A stretch of 59,705 bases of DNA from Oscillospiraceae bacterium. GTDB taxonomy: Bacteria > Bacillota > Clostridia > Oscillospirales > CAG-272. A program made the position numbers and the translations under genes. Below are positions 8,887 through 17,588 of this stretch, in pieces. The notes beneath the pieces are model-generated. The model did no database searches. It saw nothing but the letters and a program-made list of their open reading frames with translations, and was not told the DNA's origin. Location of the stretch: contig SVST01000017.1 in the NCBI GenBank assembly GCA_015064155.1, forward strand, positions 1 through 59,705, written 5' to 3'. Positions within the stretch are counted from its first letter, which is position 1. Each line of letters begins with the position of its first letter.

Positions 8887-11616
8887 ATGAAAAAGAACTT
8901 GAAGAGCTGTATCGAGTCGGCAATTTCGGATACTGCCCGCACCTTGGTGGATCTTGACCGCGGCGGACTGCTTGAAGAGATCGGCTTGCCCGGTGACACG
9001 CTCCATAAAAAGAACGCACGCGTCAGCGCAAAATGGCACTTTGGTGACCGTTCCGCCGTTCGTATTCCGCTTTACGGCAACGAGCTGACAAGCGCGCGGT
9101 ATCTCACCTTTGCGGTATTTGCAACGGGCGGGATCGGAGGGTCGTTCTCGTTGATGCTGGATTGCGGCACCGAGGGAGGGGACGGCTACGACTGTCTTTT
9201 CCCGATTACGCGCGACGGCTGGAACAGCTATCGCATCGAGCTGCCGTTTTTGCATACCGTCGGTGCACCTCTTGGCATTGATACCGCACAGACGCTTGTT
9301 TTGGATTGCGTGCGTGCAGGACAGAACAATCGCACCGATACCGTTTTGTATTTGGATAATTTTTACGTTTGGCAACACGCCGCACCGCGGATTTATGTTT
9401 CCTTGCCCGAATTGAAGAGGGCGGCGGTCTTTTCTCGGGGCGGCTCGTACGCGTTGATTGACCGCAAGAAAATCGCGATTACGCCCGATGGCTCTTCGGC
9501 AGTCCCCTTTGAGCGTGACGGCATTTTATGGTTGCCGATGGCACCCGTTGCGGCAGGGCTTGCACACGCGGCAGTGGCAGATACGGGCGCGGGGACGCTT
9601 TCGTTTACCTACCGCCGCAAAAAATACGTTTTTTCCAAGGACTCTGATACCGCTTTGGTGGGAGATACGCGCCAATCTCTCGGCTTTTCTCCCGTTTCGG
9701 TGGAGGGGACGCTCTTTTTCCCTGCGTCCTTCGTAGCAGACTTTTTCCATTGGCGGCAATGCTTTACCGACCCCACGGGACTTGTCGTGCTTTCTAACCG
9801 AAAGCAGATCTTCGATCCCGTGCGCGACGAGGAGCTGATCCGGGAGCTGGTGATGGATACCGTTTTGACGCGTCCCGACGGGGAAAAGATCCTGTGCGAC
9901 CTGCACCGCACTTTCCCCAATGCCAACCGCGCAAGGCTGTTGGCATCGCACGATGAATTGATGGCTCTTCGCCGCCTGGCAAAGACCGATTCCGTGCTTG
10001 CGGGATACGTATCGGCATTGACGGCGCGGTACGGTAAGAAATCGGAACGGTTTCTTTGGGATTCGGAGGTCAACGACGCCGCAGCGTTGCGGGAATCGAG
10101 TGACGCGCTGATTGCCTTTGCAATGCTTTACCGTATTACGGGGGATAAGTGTTATTCCGAGCGCGTCCTTTCCCGGGCACAAGCGGTTGCCGCGATGGAG
10201 AATTGGAATATTGGAGGTCTTTCGCTCCTTGGCGAGGCTGCTTTCTCCATGGCACTTGCGTACGATTGGTGTCATCATACCTGGAGCGAGGCGCAAAAGG
10301 CGGGTCTTGAGAGAGCCATGCTTCGAAACGCAATGCGCCCCATGCTGGAGGTCTATGACGGCAAGGGGAAAATGTGGCACACGGGCGGCGTGACCGCGGC
10401 AACGGTGAATGCGGGTCTTTTGGCACTTTCTTTCACGCTTGCCGACGTCTATCCGCAAACCTCCTACAAATTGATTGACCGTATCGTGCGGAACGTCGAG
10501 CCATGCTTCGCCGTTTACGCGCCAGACGGAGGGCATCCCACCTCCTTGCGTGCATGGGAAAAGACTACGCGCGCGCTGGCGTTGCTTTCGGCAATGCTGG
10601 AAAGAGCCTGCGGAAGTGACTACGGCTTTTCCAAAGCCCCGGGCTTTTTGGAAACCGCAGATTTTCCGATTCACACCGAAACCGCAAACGGAAGCTGGAA
10701 CTATCACGATGCCGCACAGAGTAGCTTGGATACCGCGATGCAATTTTGGTTTTCAAGACGGACCGGTGACACAGAGGCTGCATGGATGCGAGCGAGAGAT
10801 TTGCAGATGGGCAAAAAAGAGGTCAGCCCGTTTGATCTTTTATTCTATATGCCGATCGACGGCAATTTTACCGTACATCTGCCGTTGGATGCCGTTTACC
10901 GCAAAGCGGGACTTGCCGTGATGCGGTCCGATTGGGGCGCAGATGCCGTATGGGTTGGTCTGCATGGTGGCAGTAACCGTGTCGGCGGTGCCGATCTCGA
11001 TGCGGGTAGCGTGGTTTTGGAAATGGGCGGAGAGCGATTTTTCGCCGAAACGGGCGGGGACGAGAGTCTTCCTCTCTTGCTTCGCCGACGCGCCGAGGGA
11101 CAGAATACCTGGCACATCGGGGAGGTATCTGACGGTGAGCCCGACCAAAATCTTGACGCAGCGGTTCGCTTTGACGAAATGAAGACCTCCCCCACGCGCG
11201 CATTTGCAACGGTGGACATGACCTCGGTAAGTGATGCATTGGTTCGCGCAAAACGCGGAGTCATGCTGACCGAGGATCGAACGGTGGCGGTGATTCAGGA
11301 TGAATTGACGATGTCAAAAGCAGAAGCCTTTACTTGGTCCGTGTGGACAAAGGCTTCGGTAAAGCTCAGCCCAAGCGGACGGAGCGCGATTCTGACCCAA
11401 AACGGAAAGCGCATGGGATGCAAGCTTTGCGGTATCGGTTCTCCTGCGCGGTTTACGCTTCAAACGGTGGAGGGCACCGAGTGGAGCTGCTTACAGGTGC
11501 GCGTTTCCGGCAAGGAAAAACTGCGCATGGCAGTGGTTTGCCGTCTGCTTGCCGACGGTGAAAAGGCAACCGAAAAGGTATACGACGTTACCCCCATCAG
11601 CCGTTGGGAAGATTGA
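8887..11616 (+). CDS. Heparinase II/III-like polysaccharide lyase family protein
   Basis: A 909-residue protein. Residues 165-300 resemble the copper-amine-oxidase-N-type beta domain often used as a binding module. Residues 330-630 form an alpha/alpha toroid, seen as NWNIGGLSLLGEAAFSMALA, AYDWCHHTW and DGGHPTSL. The C-terminal 220 residues are a beta-sandwich like Heparinase_II_III, with HGGSNRVGGADLDAGSVVLE and GERFFAETGGDE where family members have their conserved HNHxDxGS-type block. Such proteins cleave uronic-acid glycans by beta-elimination. There is no clear signal peptide, which suggests action on imported oligosaccharides or an unusual export route. AAAGGA precedes the ATG by 6 nt. 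Exact substrate and activity cannot be assigned. Confidence 0.8.
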   Translation: MKKNLKSCIESAISDTARTLVDLDRGGLLEEIGLPGDTLHKKNARVSAKWHFGDRSAVRIPLYGNELTSARYLTFAVFATGGIGGSFSLMLDCGTEGGDGYDCLFPITRDGWNSYRIELPFLHTVGAPLGIDTAQTLVLDCVRAGQNNRTDTVLYLDNFYVWQHAAPRIYVSLPELKRAAVFSRGGSYALIDRKKIAITPDGSSAVPFERDGILWLPMAPVAAGLAHAAVADTGAGTLSFTYRRKKYVFSKDSDTALVGDTRQSLGFSPVSVEGTLFFPASFVADFFHWRQCFTDPTGLVVLSNRKQIFDPVRDEELIRELVMDTVLTRPDGEKILCDLHRTFPNANRARLLASHDELMALRRLAKTDSVLAGYVSALTARYGKKSERFLWDSEVNDAAALRESSDALIAFAMLYRITGDKCYSERVLSRAQAVAAMENWNIGGLSLLGEAAFSMALAYDWCHHTWSEAQKAGLERAMLRNAMRPMLEVYDGKGKMWHTGGVTAATVNAGLLALSFTLADVYPQTSYKLIDRIVRNVEPCFAVYAPDGGHPTSLRAWEKTTRALALLSAMLERACGSDYGFSKAPGFLETADFPIHTETANGSWNYHDAAQSSLDTAMQFWFSRRTGDTEAAWMRARDLQMGKKEVSPFDLLFYMPIDGNFTVHLPLDAVYRKAGLAVMRSDWGADAVWVGLHGGSNRVGGADLDAGSVVLEMGGERFFAETGGDESLPLLLRRRAEGQNTWHIGEVSDGEPDQNLDAAVRFDEMKTSPTRAFATVDMTSVSDALVRAKRGVMLTEDRTVAVIQDELTMSKAEAFTWSVWTKASVKLSPSGRSAILTQNGKRMGCKLCGIGSPARFTLQTVEGTEWSCLQVRVSGKEKLRMAVVCRLLADGEKATEKVYDVTPISRWED

Positions 11617-11637
11617 TTAAAAATGATATTATAAAGG

Positions 11638-11688
11638 AAACTGCGTTTTGCTCCCTCTGACTGTAAGAAGGCGCAAAACGCAGTTTTT
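11638..11688. terminator. Bidirectional terminator
   Basis: A 14-bp stem, AAACTGCGTTTTGC (11638-11651) with GCAAAACGCAGTTT (11673-11686), ends in T residues on the plus strand and TTCCTTTATAAT on the minus strand. It closes both the galT operon and the convergent alpha-galactosidase operon. Confidence 0.85.
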
Positions 11689-11691
11689 CAC

Positions 11692-12519
11692 TTATAAATT
11701 CAGTGTTTGGTTGGGGAGAATCGAGATCAACTGTTTGTTATACGAGAACCAAAGCGTGATTGAGGTGGGATTTTTGACCGTCTTGCAATCGGCGGAGAAA
11801 ATGAGGCGATGGTAGGCTTCTACGTATTCGTAGATTTCGATATTTGTTGCATACCAAATTTCGGCTTCTCTGCCCCCCATATATGAAGTGAAGCGTTCAA
11901 TGATTTCCCAGTTTTGATTGTCCTCAAATTCATAGCTGTGTCCCCACAGATAAAACAATTTGGGCAGATACTTGGCTTCTTTTTCCACAAAGCTTGTTGC
12001 AAGCTCCATCAAGCGAGGTGAGTTGTGATGGCAGGTCGTAGGCATACGAAGCCAATCGGTGGGAAGATCAAAACGTTCGGTGCTGTCCGTTGTACGTGCG
12101 TAAACGATGCCGCAAGACCTTGCCGCACTCACAATTTCATCGTTGTAGGAGTTGTTTGGGTATGCCATTCCGCGAACGATGCGGTGAAATTGTTCCTCCA
12201 AGCATTGACGATCGCAAAGAAGCTCCTCTGTTGCGGCAACGATCGGCAAAGCTGCCAAAAAGGGATGGGTATGGGAATGAATGGCTACCTCGTGCGGGCT
12301 GTTTTCATCAAAGAGCTTTGTCATTTCATCCTTTGACATCATGCGGAGATGGCTGTCATCCTGGGGATAAAGTCCGCTGTTGATGTTAAAGGTTGCCTTC
12401 ATTCCGTAGCGATTGAAAATTTGTATCAGACGAATATTTTCCCTGACATTATCGTCGTAGCTGAACGTCAGCGCCTTTGCACGACCTTCGGGAAATCTCA
12501 TAAAGATCATTTTTCTCAT
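11692..12519 (-). CDS. Polysaccharide deacetylase family protein (NodB-like)
   Basis: This 275-residue protein has the NodB fold marks. Motif 1 is ALTFSYDD near residues 16-23, with two aspartates as catalytic base and metal ligand. Motif 2 is HSHTHPF near residue 80, supplying the two metal-binding histidines. An RGMAYPNNSYNDE block follows near residue 115. Enzymes of this family remove N- or O-acetyl groups from glycans. No signal peptide is seen, so it is probably cytoplasmic and acts on imported oligosaccharides. It is the last gene of a three-gene minus-strand operon, 10 nt after the GH36 gene. Confidence 0.87.
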   Translation of the reverse strand: MRKMIFMRFPEGRAKALTFSYDDNVRENIRLIQIFNRYGMKATFNINSGLYPQDDSHLRMMSKDEMTKLFDENSPHEVAIHSHTHPFLAALPIVAATEELLCDRQCLEEQFHRIVRGMAYPNNSYNDEIVSAARSCGIVYARTTDSTERFDLPTDWLRMPTTCHHNSPRLMELATSFVEKEAKYLPKLFYLWGHSYEFEDNQNWEIIERFTSYMGGREAEIWYATNIEIYEYVEAYHRLIFSADCKTVKNPTSITLWFSYNKQLISILPNQTLNL

Positions 12520-12529
12520 AGCAGTCCTC

Positions 12530-14491
12530 TTATCCTGTTATAACGCTGTAAAACCAGATCTTTGCCACGCGAGTTTCGCGGATCGTTAATGAAAGACCGT
12601 TTTGTGCAAGCTCTTTTCCCGAAATTTCAAATTCACCGCCGTCAAGGTCAGTAAAACGATAGGTTTTGGTCGGATCAATCGCGCGAAGCGCAAGGGACGC
12701 TTCTGTATACGGGCTTTTTTCGCGCTTGAAGACTTGAATCATGCCGTCGTTCGACTCGGGACGGTGCCATTGTGAAGCACACCAAGCGGTTTCGTCCTTG
12801 GTTGGGTGGGTCAGGGGATAGAGATCGCCTTGGAAATAGGGACGCACGCGGCAATATTCCTCTGCGCGCGCACGGAGCCATTCTATCTGTCCCGGTTCCG
12901 CGCCGAAATGCTCGTTTGCCGAATAGGAGTAGGTGGTGGAAAGACCGCCCGTTGCATAGGCGCTTCGCATACGGTAGGTGTCGTACACGCGACCCGATCC
13001 GGTGCCGCTGTAGGGCATCCAAAGCGAAAAATTGACGTTGTTTACCTGTGTAACCTCGGGGTTGGGGTCTGCGGGACATTGCGCATCGCTTCTCCAAAGA
13101 GCCGTGCTTCGTTTCATCATCTCAATATCCAACCGCTTGCCGCCCGAGGCACAGTTGTCGATAAACAGCTTCGGAAAGCGTTCCAAAAGGGTATCCCACA
13201 GGGTGTACAAGCCCATGATGTGTTTGATTTCGGTGATGCCTTTGCGATCCTCGGTGTCGTTTCCGCGCCAGTATTCCAAGGGGTCCATGTTGAAATCCTG
13301 ACGGTAGCAATCCACGTTTAAGTCGGTAATACGCTGTGTGATCCAATCGATGCAGTAGTTGAGTGTTTCGGGGGTCCCGAGGTTCAAAAGCAGCGATTTG
13401 CGATCTCCGTTGTGTAACAAAAGCGCGGGATGCTCGGCGGCAAAGCGCGTTGTGGAGCGCACACGCTCGGGCTCAAACCAAAGCACGAATCTTCTGCCTT
13501 TTTCTTTGATCTTTTTTGCTACGTCATGAAGTGCCTGCGGGTGGATATGTCGGCTGATTTCCCAATCTCCCACACGCTCCGACCAATCGCCTTGGAACTC
13601 ATTGTCGGAGGGCAGGGTATTCTCACCGCACCACCCCGCGTCGATCCAGAAAACGTCGTTGGGAATGTGATTCTCATCAATTTGCTCAATGCGCTCCAGC
13701 ATTTTTTCGGTGGTTGTGCCGCCCCAAAATCCTACCGTAAGGGGAGCAACCTGCGCGTTTTTCGGAACGATGCACGCACGCAAAAAGCGGCGCCAAAGAT
13801 TTTGCGAATCCTCAACCGAACCCGTGTAAGGGAGGATCAGAACCGATGACGTGCGAATTTTTTCACCGGGGTAGAGGACGAAATGCGTATCTTCGATTTT
13901 ACTTTGTATGCGAAGTGCATCCTCTGTGCGGGAAATTTGTGCGTTCCACTGTCCCGTCCAGCCTACGGCAACGAAATACCCCACACCGTTTTGATGGATA
14001 TTGAAAAAGGGGGCGCATCCGCCGCTGGAGCGTCCGCCGCGGGTTTTATATTTCTTTGGAGATTGGTTTGGGAAAATGTAATTATGCTGAAACAGACTTC
14101 CGTTGTCGAAATGTGTCGAAAAATCGGTTTCGTCGATGCTGTCGGAGCCGCGCGGATTCAGAATAAACATATCGCAGTCGATGTGAGGGATCCACGGCGT
14201 AGGCTGACGCACCTCTGCGTGCGGGCAGGGGAGTGTGACCTCGCAATCCCACAGTTCGCTGATCAAGGGGGTGTTTTCGTTCCCCGTGTTTTCCCAGTGA
14301 TTGACCCACTCGTATGCACCGAAGTCGTCATATTTTTTTGCCACGTTGGTCAGCGTCAAGCCGCCCTGGAAGTGATACACCGTGGTTACTGTATTGTCGC
14401 AAACCGATTCTTTCTTTTGATAAGGCTGCTCGAAAGCCGGCTTTCCGCCATATAAAAAGGAGATTCGACGGTTGTTTTTTAAAAATTCCAT
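12530..14491 (-). CDS. Alpha-galactosidase, glycoside hydrolase family 36
   Basis: The enzyme releases terminal alpha-1,6-galactose from raffinose-family or galactomannan oligosaccharides. The 653 residues include the N-terminal beta-sandwich, then the (beta/alpha)8 catalytic domain with FWIDAGWCGENT near residue 270. The nucleophile block YRQDFNMDP is near residue 396, and DNCASGGKRLDIEMMKRSTA with the acid/base aspartate in LWRSD is near 440-466. Family length is 650-730. The start at 14491 is supported by AAGGAAACC 6 nt upstream; a frame reaching nine codons further has no ribosome site. No signal peptide is seen, so it should act inside the cell after uptake. Galactose released here would feed the nearby galT. 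Confidence 0.94.
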   Translation of the reverse strand: MEFLKNNRRISFLYGGKPAFEQPYQKKESVCDNTVTTVYHFQGGLTLTNVAKKYDDFGAYEWVNHWENTGNENTPLISELWDCEVTLPCPHAEVRQPTPWIPHIDCDMFILNPRGSDSIDETDFSTHFDNGSLFQHNYIFPNQSPKKYKTRGGRSSGGCAPFFNIHQNGVGYFVAVGWTGQWNAQISRTEDALRIQSKIEDTHFVLYPGEKIRTSSVLILPYTGSVEDSQNLWRRFLRACIVPKNAQVAPLTVGFWGGTTTEKMLERIEQIDENHIPNDVFWIDAGWCGENTLPSDNEFQGDWSERVGDWEISRHIHPQALHDVAKKIKEKGRRFVLWFEPERVRSTTRFAAEHPALLLHNGDRKSLLLNLGTPETLNYCIDWITQRITDLNVDCYRQDFNMDPLEYWRGNDTEDRKGITEIKHIMGLYTLWDTLLERFPKLFIDNCASGGKRLDIEMMKRSTALWRSDAQCPADPNPEVTQVNNVNFSLWMPYSGTGSGRVYDTYRMRSAYATGGLSTTYSYSANEHFGAEPGQIEWLRARAEEYCRVRPYFQGDLYPLTHPTKDETAWCASQWHRPESNDGMIQVFKREKSPYTEASLALRAIDPTKTYRFTDLDGGEFEISGKELAQNGLSLTIRETRVAKIWFYSVITG

Positions 14492-14521
14492 GTTACGGTT
14501 TCCTTTCTTGATATTCAAAGG

Positions 14522-15409
14522 TTAGAGGAACAAAAGCGTTCCCACGAAGCACAAAAGGATGCAAGCTGCCAGCCGTTTGGAGATCTTTTCTTTGAAGAAT
14601 ACGATTCCGACGATGGATGAAAAAATCATACTGCCTCCTGTGATAAACGGGTAAAGCACGGTGGCGGGCAGGCTTTTCGCTCCCATCAGTTGGAGCAGAT
14701 AGGAAACGCCGCCGATTGCCGCAGAGCAAAGAATAATAAACAACACGGGGAGCTTATTCGTTGGGAGATGCTCTTTTTGCTCCTTTGTTTTTTTGAATTT
14801 GGAAATGAGAAATGCGGTCCCCGCGATCAGAAATTTCCAAACACCCGATAGCATTACGAATTCTTCGGTTCCTACGACCCGATGAGATGCTTCAATTTGA
14901 TGTGCCTTGGAAACGATGCTGACGCATCCGTTTAGCACAAAGACCAGAATGCATAGCAAAATCATCTTGCCGTTGGTTTTTTCTCCTTTTTGGGGCAGAT
15001 TTGAGAGGAAAATGGCACTCATTAGAATGAAAAGTCCGGCGGTGCGAATCCATGAAAAGGACTCGTCTAAAAACAGAAGCCCCCAAACGTAGGGAAGCGT
15101 CATGCCTCCCACCATCAAAAAGAGCGAGTAAAGTGCCATACTTCCGGATTTCAAAATACGGAATCCAAACAGAATATAGGTGATTCCGAGTGCCGATAAA
15201 AGGCACGCCAGTGCTGCGGAGTAAAGTGAAATTTCGAGGTCAAAACCGCTGAGCACCCCAAAAATCAGAGCAGTGAAAAGCCCGGACAGCGAGTTGAATG
15301 CAAAGCCTGCCGACAGCGACGTTCCTTCGCGTTTTTGATAAAGCTTGGTAAGTGCGAAATCAACGGCCAAAAGAACGGCCGCCAGCACCAATAATGAATA
15401 GTCTTTCAT
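14522..15409 (-). CDS. DMT-superfamily (EamA-like) transporter
   Basis: A 295-residue integral membrane protein with about ten hydrophobic helices in two repeated halves, the layout of the drug/metabolite transporter superfamily. The second half starts near KMILLCILVFVLNGCVSIVS, and the LPATVLYPFITGGSMIFSSI plus FFKEKISKRLAACI endings are typical of EamA repeats. The ATG at 15409 has GGGAGC 7 nt upstream; a longer frame runs back across the AraC promoter and is rejected. It leads an operon with alpha-galactosidase and deacetylase, so a role in moving the oligosaccharide or a product is likely, although most EamA proteins of known function are exporters. Confidence 0.85.
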   Translation of the reverse strand: MKDYSLLVLAAVLLAVDFALTKLYQKREGTSLSAGFAFNSLSGLFTALIFGVLSGFDLEISLYSAALACLLSALGITYILFGFRILKSGSMALYSLFLMVGGMTLPYVWGLLFLDESFSWIRTAGLFILMSAIFLSNLPQKGEKTNGKMILLCILVFVLNGCVSIVSKAHQIEASHRVVGTEEFVMLSGVWKFLIAGTAFLISKFKKTKEQKEHLPTNKLPVLFIILCSAAIGGVSYLLQLMGAKSLPATVLYPFITGGSMIFSSIVGIVFFKEKISKRLAACILLCFVGTLLFL

Positions 15410-15430
15410 CACAATGCTCCCTTTTTTTAT

Positions 15431-15489
15431 ATTGTACCATAAAACAATGGATATTTCTATTGACTTTTCACCAAAAAATATGCTATAAT
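15431..15489. promoter_or_regulatory. Divergent promoters of the AraC gene and GH36 operon
   Basis: On the plus strand TTGACT (15460-15465) and TATAAT (15484-15489) with an 18-nt spacer drive the AraC gene. On the minus strand a good -10, TACAAT (15431-15436), lacks any recognisable -35 at 16-18 nt, as is common for promoters that need an activator. The AraC protein encoded alongside is the obvious candidate (inference). Confidence 0.6.
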
Positions 15490-15510
15490 CACCAAAAAGG
15501 AGGTGCGAAA

Positions 15511-16335
15511 ATGGATTTGATCCGCGAGAGCGAGCTTTCTTACGCGCCAATGAATGCATTTGAGATGAAGCTTTCCTACGTGGAGATTACGCGGGATTCT
15601 CCGAACAACCAATACAATTCCCACGTTCATCCCGAGTGTGAGATCTACGTCAATTTGTCGGGGGACGTTTCGTTTATGGTGGAAAACCGCATCTATCCCA
15701 TCGTGCCGGGAAGTATCGTGATCACGCGTCCTTATGAATATCACCATTGCATTTACCACAACAATGATTTACATAAGCATTTTTGGATTTTGTTTTCACC
15801 AAGCGAAAACCAACGTTTTTTGCGACGCTTTTTTGAAAGACGTGCGGGAAACGAAAATCTGCTGACGTTATCCTCGGAGCAACAAATGGAGCTGAACGGG
15901 CTGCTTTTCGAAATGCTGGAGGGTGGGGAGAGCGACCTGCAACGGCAATACCGTTTTCTGAAAATGCTTTGTCTTTTGGACGCTGCTACCCCTGCACGTT
16001 TGCAGGCGGACGTATCTTTTTCCGACGTGGAACGAGCGTTGGAGCATATCGAACAAAACTATGCTTTTCCGATTACGGTTTCCGCGCTTTCCAAGCTATC
16101 TCATGTCAGCGTGAACACTTTGGAACGGCATTTTGAAGCTGTTTTGCATATGTCCCCGTCGGTCTATCTGAAAAAGAAACGCTTGGGAATCGCAGCCGAG
16201 CTTTTGTACAAGGGGGCTACCGTTGGAGAGGCTTGCAGGCGGAGTGGCTTTTCGGACGAATCGCGCTTTATCGCGCTGTTCAAAAAGACCTATGGGGTAA
16301 CTCCGATGAAATATAAGGCGCAGGTGCGTCCGTAA
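15511..16335 (+). CDS. AraC-family transcriptional regulator (cupin sensor)
   Basis: A 274-residue activator. The N-terminal cupin (residues 20-110) shows HVHPECEIYVNLSG and the PGSIVITRPYEYHH stretch that shape the sugar-binding barrel. The C-terminal region carries two helix-turn-helix motifs: FPITVSALSKLSHVSVNTLERHF and the classic VGEACRRSGFSDESRFIALFKKTYGVTPMKYK ending. AAAGGAGGTG lies 6 nt before the ATG at 15511. It is divergent from the transporter/alpha-galactosidase/deacetylase operon, whose weak -35 region suggests it is the target. The inducer is probably an alpha-galactoside or a product of it. Confidence 0.9.
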   Translation: MDLIRESELSYAPMNAFEMKLSYVEITRDSPNNQYNSHVHPECEIYVNLSGDVSFMVENRIYPIVPGSIVITRPYEYHHCIYHNNDLHKHFWILFSPSENQRFLRRFFERRAGNENLLTLSSEQQMELNGLLFEMLEGGESDLQRQYRFLKMLCLLDAATPARLQADVSFSDVERALEHIEQNYAFPITVSALSKLSHVSVNTLERHFEAVLHMSPSVYLKKKRLGIAAELLYKGATVGEACRRSGFSDESRFIALFKKTYGVTPMKYKAQVRP

Positions 16336-16359
16336 ATACAAAAGCGGAAACGATGGTCG

Positions 16360-16481
16360 TTCCTACAACTCACACATTTTCGTGGAAATGTTGCTCTTTT
16401 GGGGGACCAAACATTTGGCACGGACCGTTGAGGACGCCGGTTCCTACAGATTCACACATTTCCATGAGAATGTTGTCTTTT
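16360..16481. repeat. Two diverged 41-nt hairpin repeats, period 81 nt
   Basis: Copy 1 (16360-16400) and copy 2 (16441-16481) both begin TTCCTACA and share CACACATTT, AATGTTG and a CTTTT ending, at roughly 80% identity. Each copy contains CACATTT...AAATGTT-type complementary arms that could fold. The 16336-16635 interval otherwise has no gene that I can support. Its role is unknown. Confidence 0.5.
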
Positions 16482-16590
16482 CGGCAGAGCGTTTTCCCTT
16501 GCGCAAAATGCTATCGGCAGTACCGAACGTTCGACACAAAAAATAAAAACTCTCACGAAACAAAACTCTCTGTGAAAGTTTTGAAAGGGT

Positions 16591-16620
16591 TTGGGAAAAC
16601 TTTTTCAAAAGTTTTCCCAA
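16591..16620. terminator. Perfect inverted repeat, terminator-like
   Basis: TTGGGAAAACTTTT (16591-16604) is the exact reverse complement of AAAAGTTTTCCCAA (16607-16620). The effective loop is about TTTTTCAAAA. No T-run follows on either strand, so termination of the AraC transcript is possible but not certain. Confidence 0.45.
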
Positions 16621-16635
16621 GAAAAAATTGCGGTC

Positions 16636-16664
16636 TTGACATTGCAACGTGTTTATTGTATAAT
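16636..16664 (+). promoter_or_regulatory. Promoter of the sugar isomerase pair
   Basis: TTGACA (16636-16641) and TATAAT (16659-16664) are both perfect with a 17-nt spacer. They lie 42 nt upstream of the ATG at 16707. Confidence 0.85.
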
Positions 16665-16706
16665 GAAAGGGAACTCTATATTTTCCAAAGAAAGGAAGAT
16701 TTTATC

Positions 16707-17561
16707 ATGTATCAGTTTCCAATCGGCGTTATTATCGATTCTTTCCGCACCGATACCCGCACCGCGATTGAAAAGGCGGCAGCATTGGGTGCGCAGGGTA
16801 TTCAAATGTACAGCACCAAGGGAGAGAATTCTCCCGAAAATTTGACTCCTTCAAAAAGGCGCGAGCTTTTGGATATCGTAAAATCAAACGGTCTTCGTTT
16901 TTCCGCTTTGTGCGGTGACCTTGGAAAGGGCTTTGGCAATCCCGAGCTGAATCCCGAGCTGATCGAAAAATCCAAGCGCATTTTGGATCTTGCCAAGGAG
17001 CTGGAAACCGACATCGTGACCACGCATATCGGTGTGGTTCCCGAGGATGCCACGGTGGAGCGTTACGGCATTATGCAACAGGCTTGCTTTGAGCTTTCGC
17101 GTTATGCCGACAGCATCGGCTCTCATTTTGCCATCGAAACCGGTCCCGAAACCTCCGCGGTCCTCAAAAAATTCTTGGATGCACTGGGCTCAACGGGTGT
17201 TGGCGTCAACCTTGACCCTGCAAATCTTGTGATGGTAACCGGCGACGATCCCGTGCAGGCGGTTCACAACCTCAAAAAGTATATCGTTCATACCCACGCA
17301 AAGGACGGCGTGATGCTGGAGCGTACGAATCCCGAGTTTATCTATCACGTCACCCCCATGCCCGAGGATATGAAGGGCATCAAGTTCTTCCGTGAGGTTC
17401 CTCTGGGAGAGGGAAGCGTACCGTTCGTTCCTTACCTCAAGGCACTGGAGGAGATCGGATATACGGGCTTTTTGACCATCGAGCGCGAGGCAGGCGAGGA
17501 TCCCGCCCGTGATATCGGCATTGCCAAGGATCATCTGTTGAATATTATTGCAAACAATTAA
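16707..17561 (+). CDS. Sugar phosphate isomerase/epimerase, xylose-isomerase-like TIM barrel
   Basis: A 284-residue TIM barrel of the AP-endonuclease-2/xylose-isomerase-like superfamily, which isomerises or epimerises sugars, ketoses or inositol derivatives with a divalent metal. Visible marks are the first strand FPIGVIIDSF, the metal-site stretches TDIVTTHIGVVPED and HFAIETGPE, GVNLDPANLVM, the HTHAKDGVM motif near residue 195, and the last strand YTGFLTIERE. The ATG at 16707 follows AAAGGAAG; an upstream frame covers repeats and the promoter and is not real. It is followed after 27 nt by a second barrel of the same superfamily. Substrate unknown. Confidence 0.85.
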   Translation: MYQFPIGVIIDSFRTDTRTAIEKAAALGAQGIQMYSTKGENSPENLTPSKRRELLDIVKSNGLRFSALCGDLGKGFGNPELNPELIEKSKRILDLAKELETDIVTTHIGVVPEDATVERYGIMQQACFELSRYADSIGSHFAIETGPETSAVLKKFLDALGSTGVGVNLDPANLVMVTGDDPVQAVHNLKKYIVHTHAKDGVMLERTNPEFIYHVTPMPEDMKGIKFFREVPLGEGSVPFVPYLKALEEIGYTGFLTIEREAGEDPARDIGIAKDHLLNIIANN

Positions 17562-17588
17562 CAGCAATTTGTTGAAAGGAAACGTATT

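Noticed and set aside
16353-16706. 118-codon N-terminal extension of the first sugar isomerase
   Set aside because: Covers repeats, a perfect promoter and no family sequence; the ATG at 16707 has the ribosome site.
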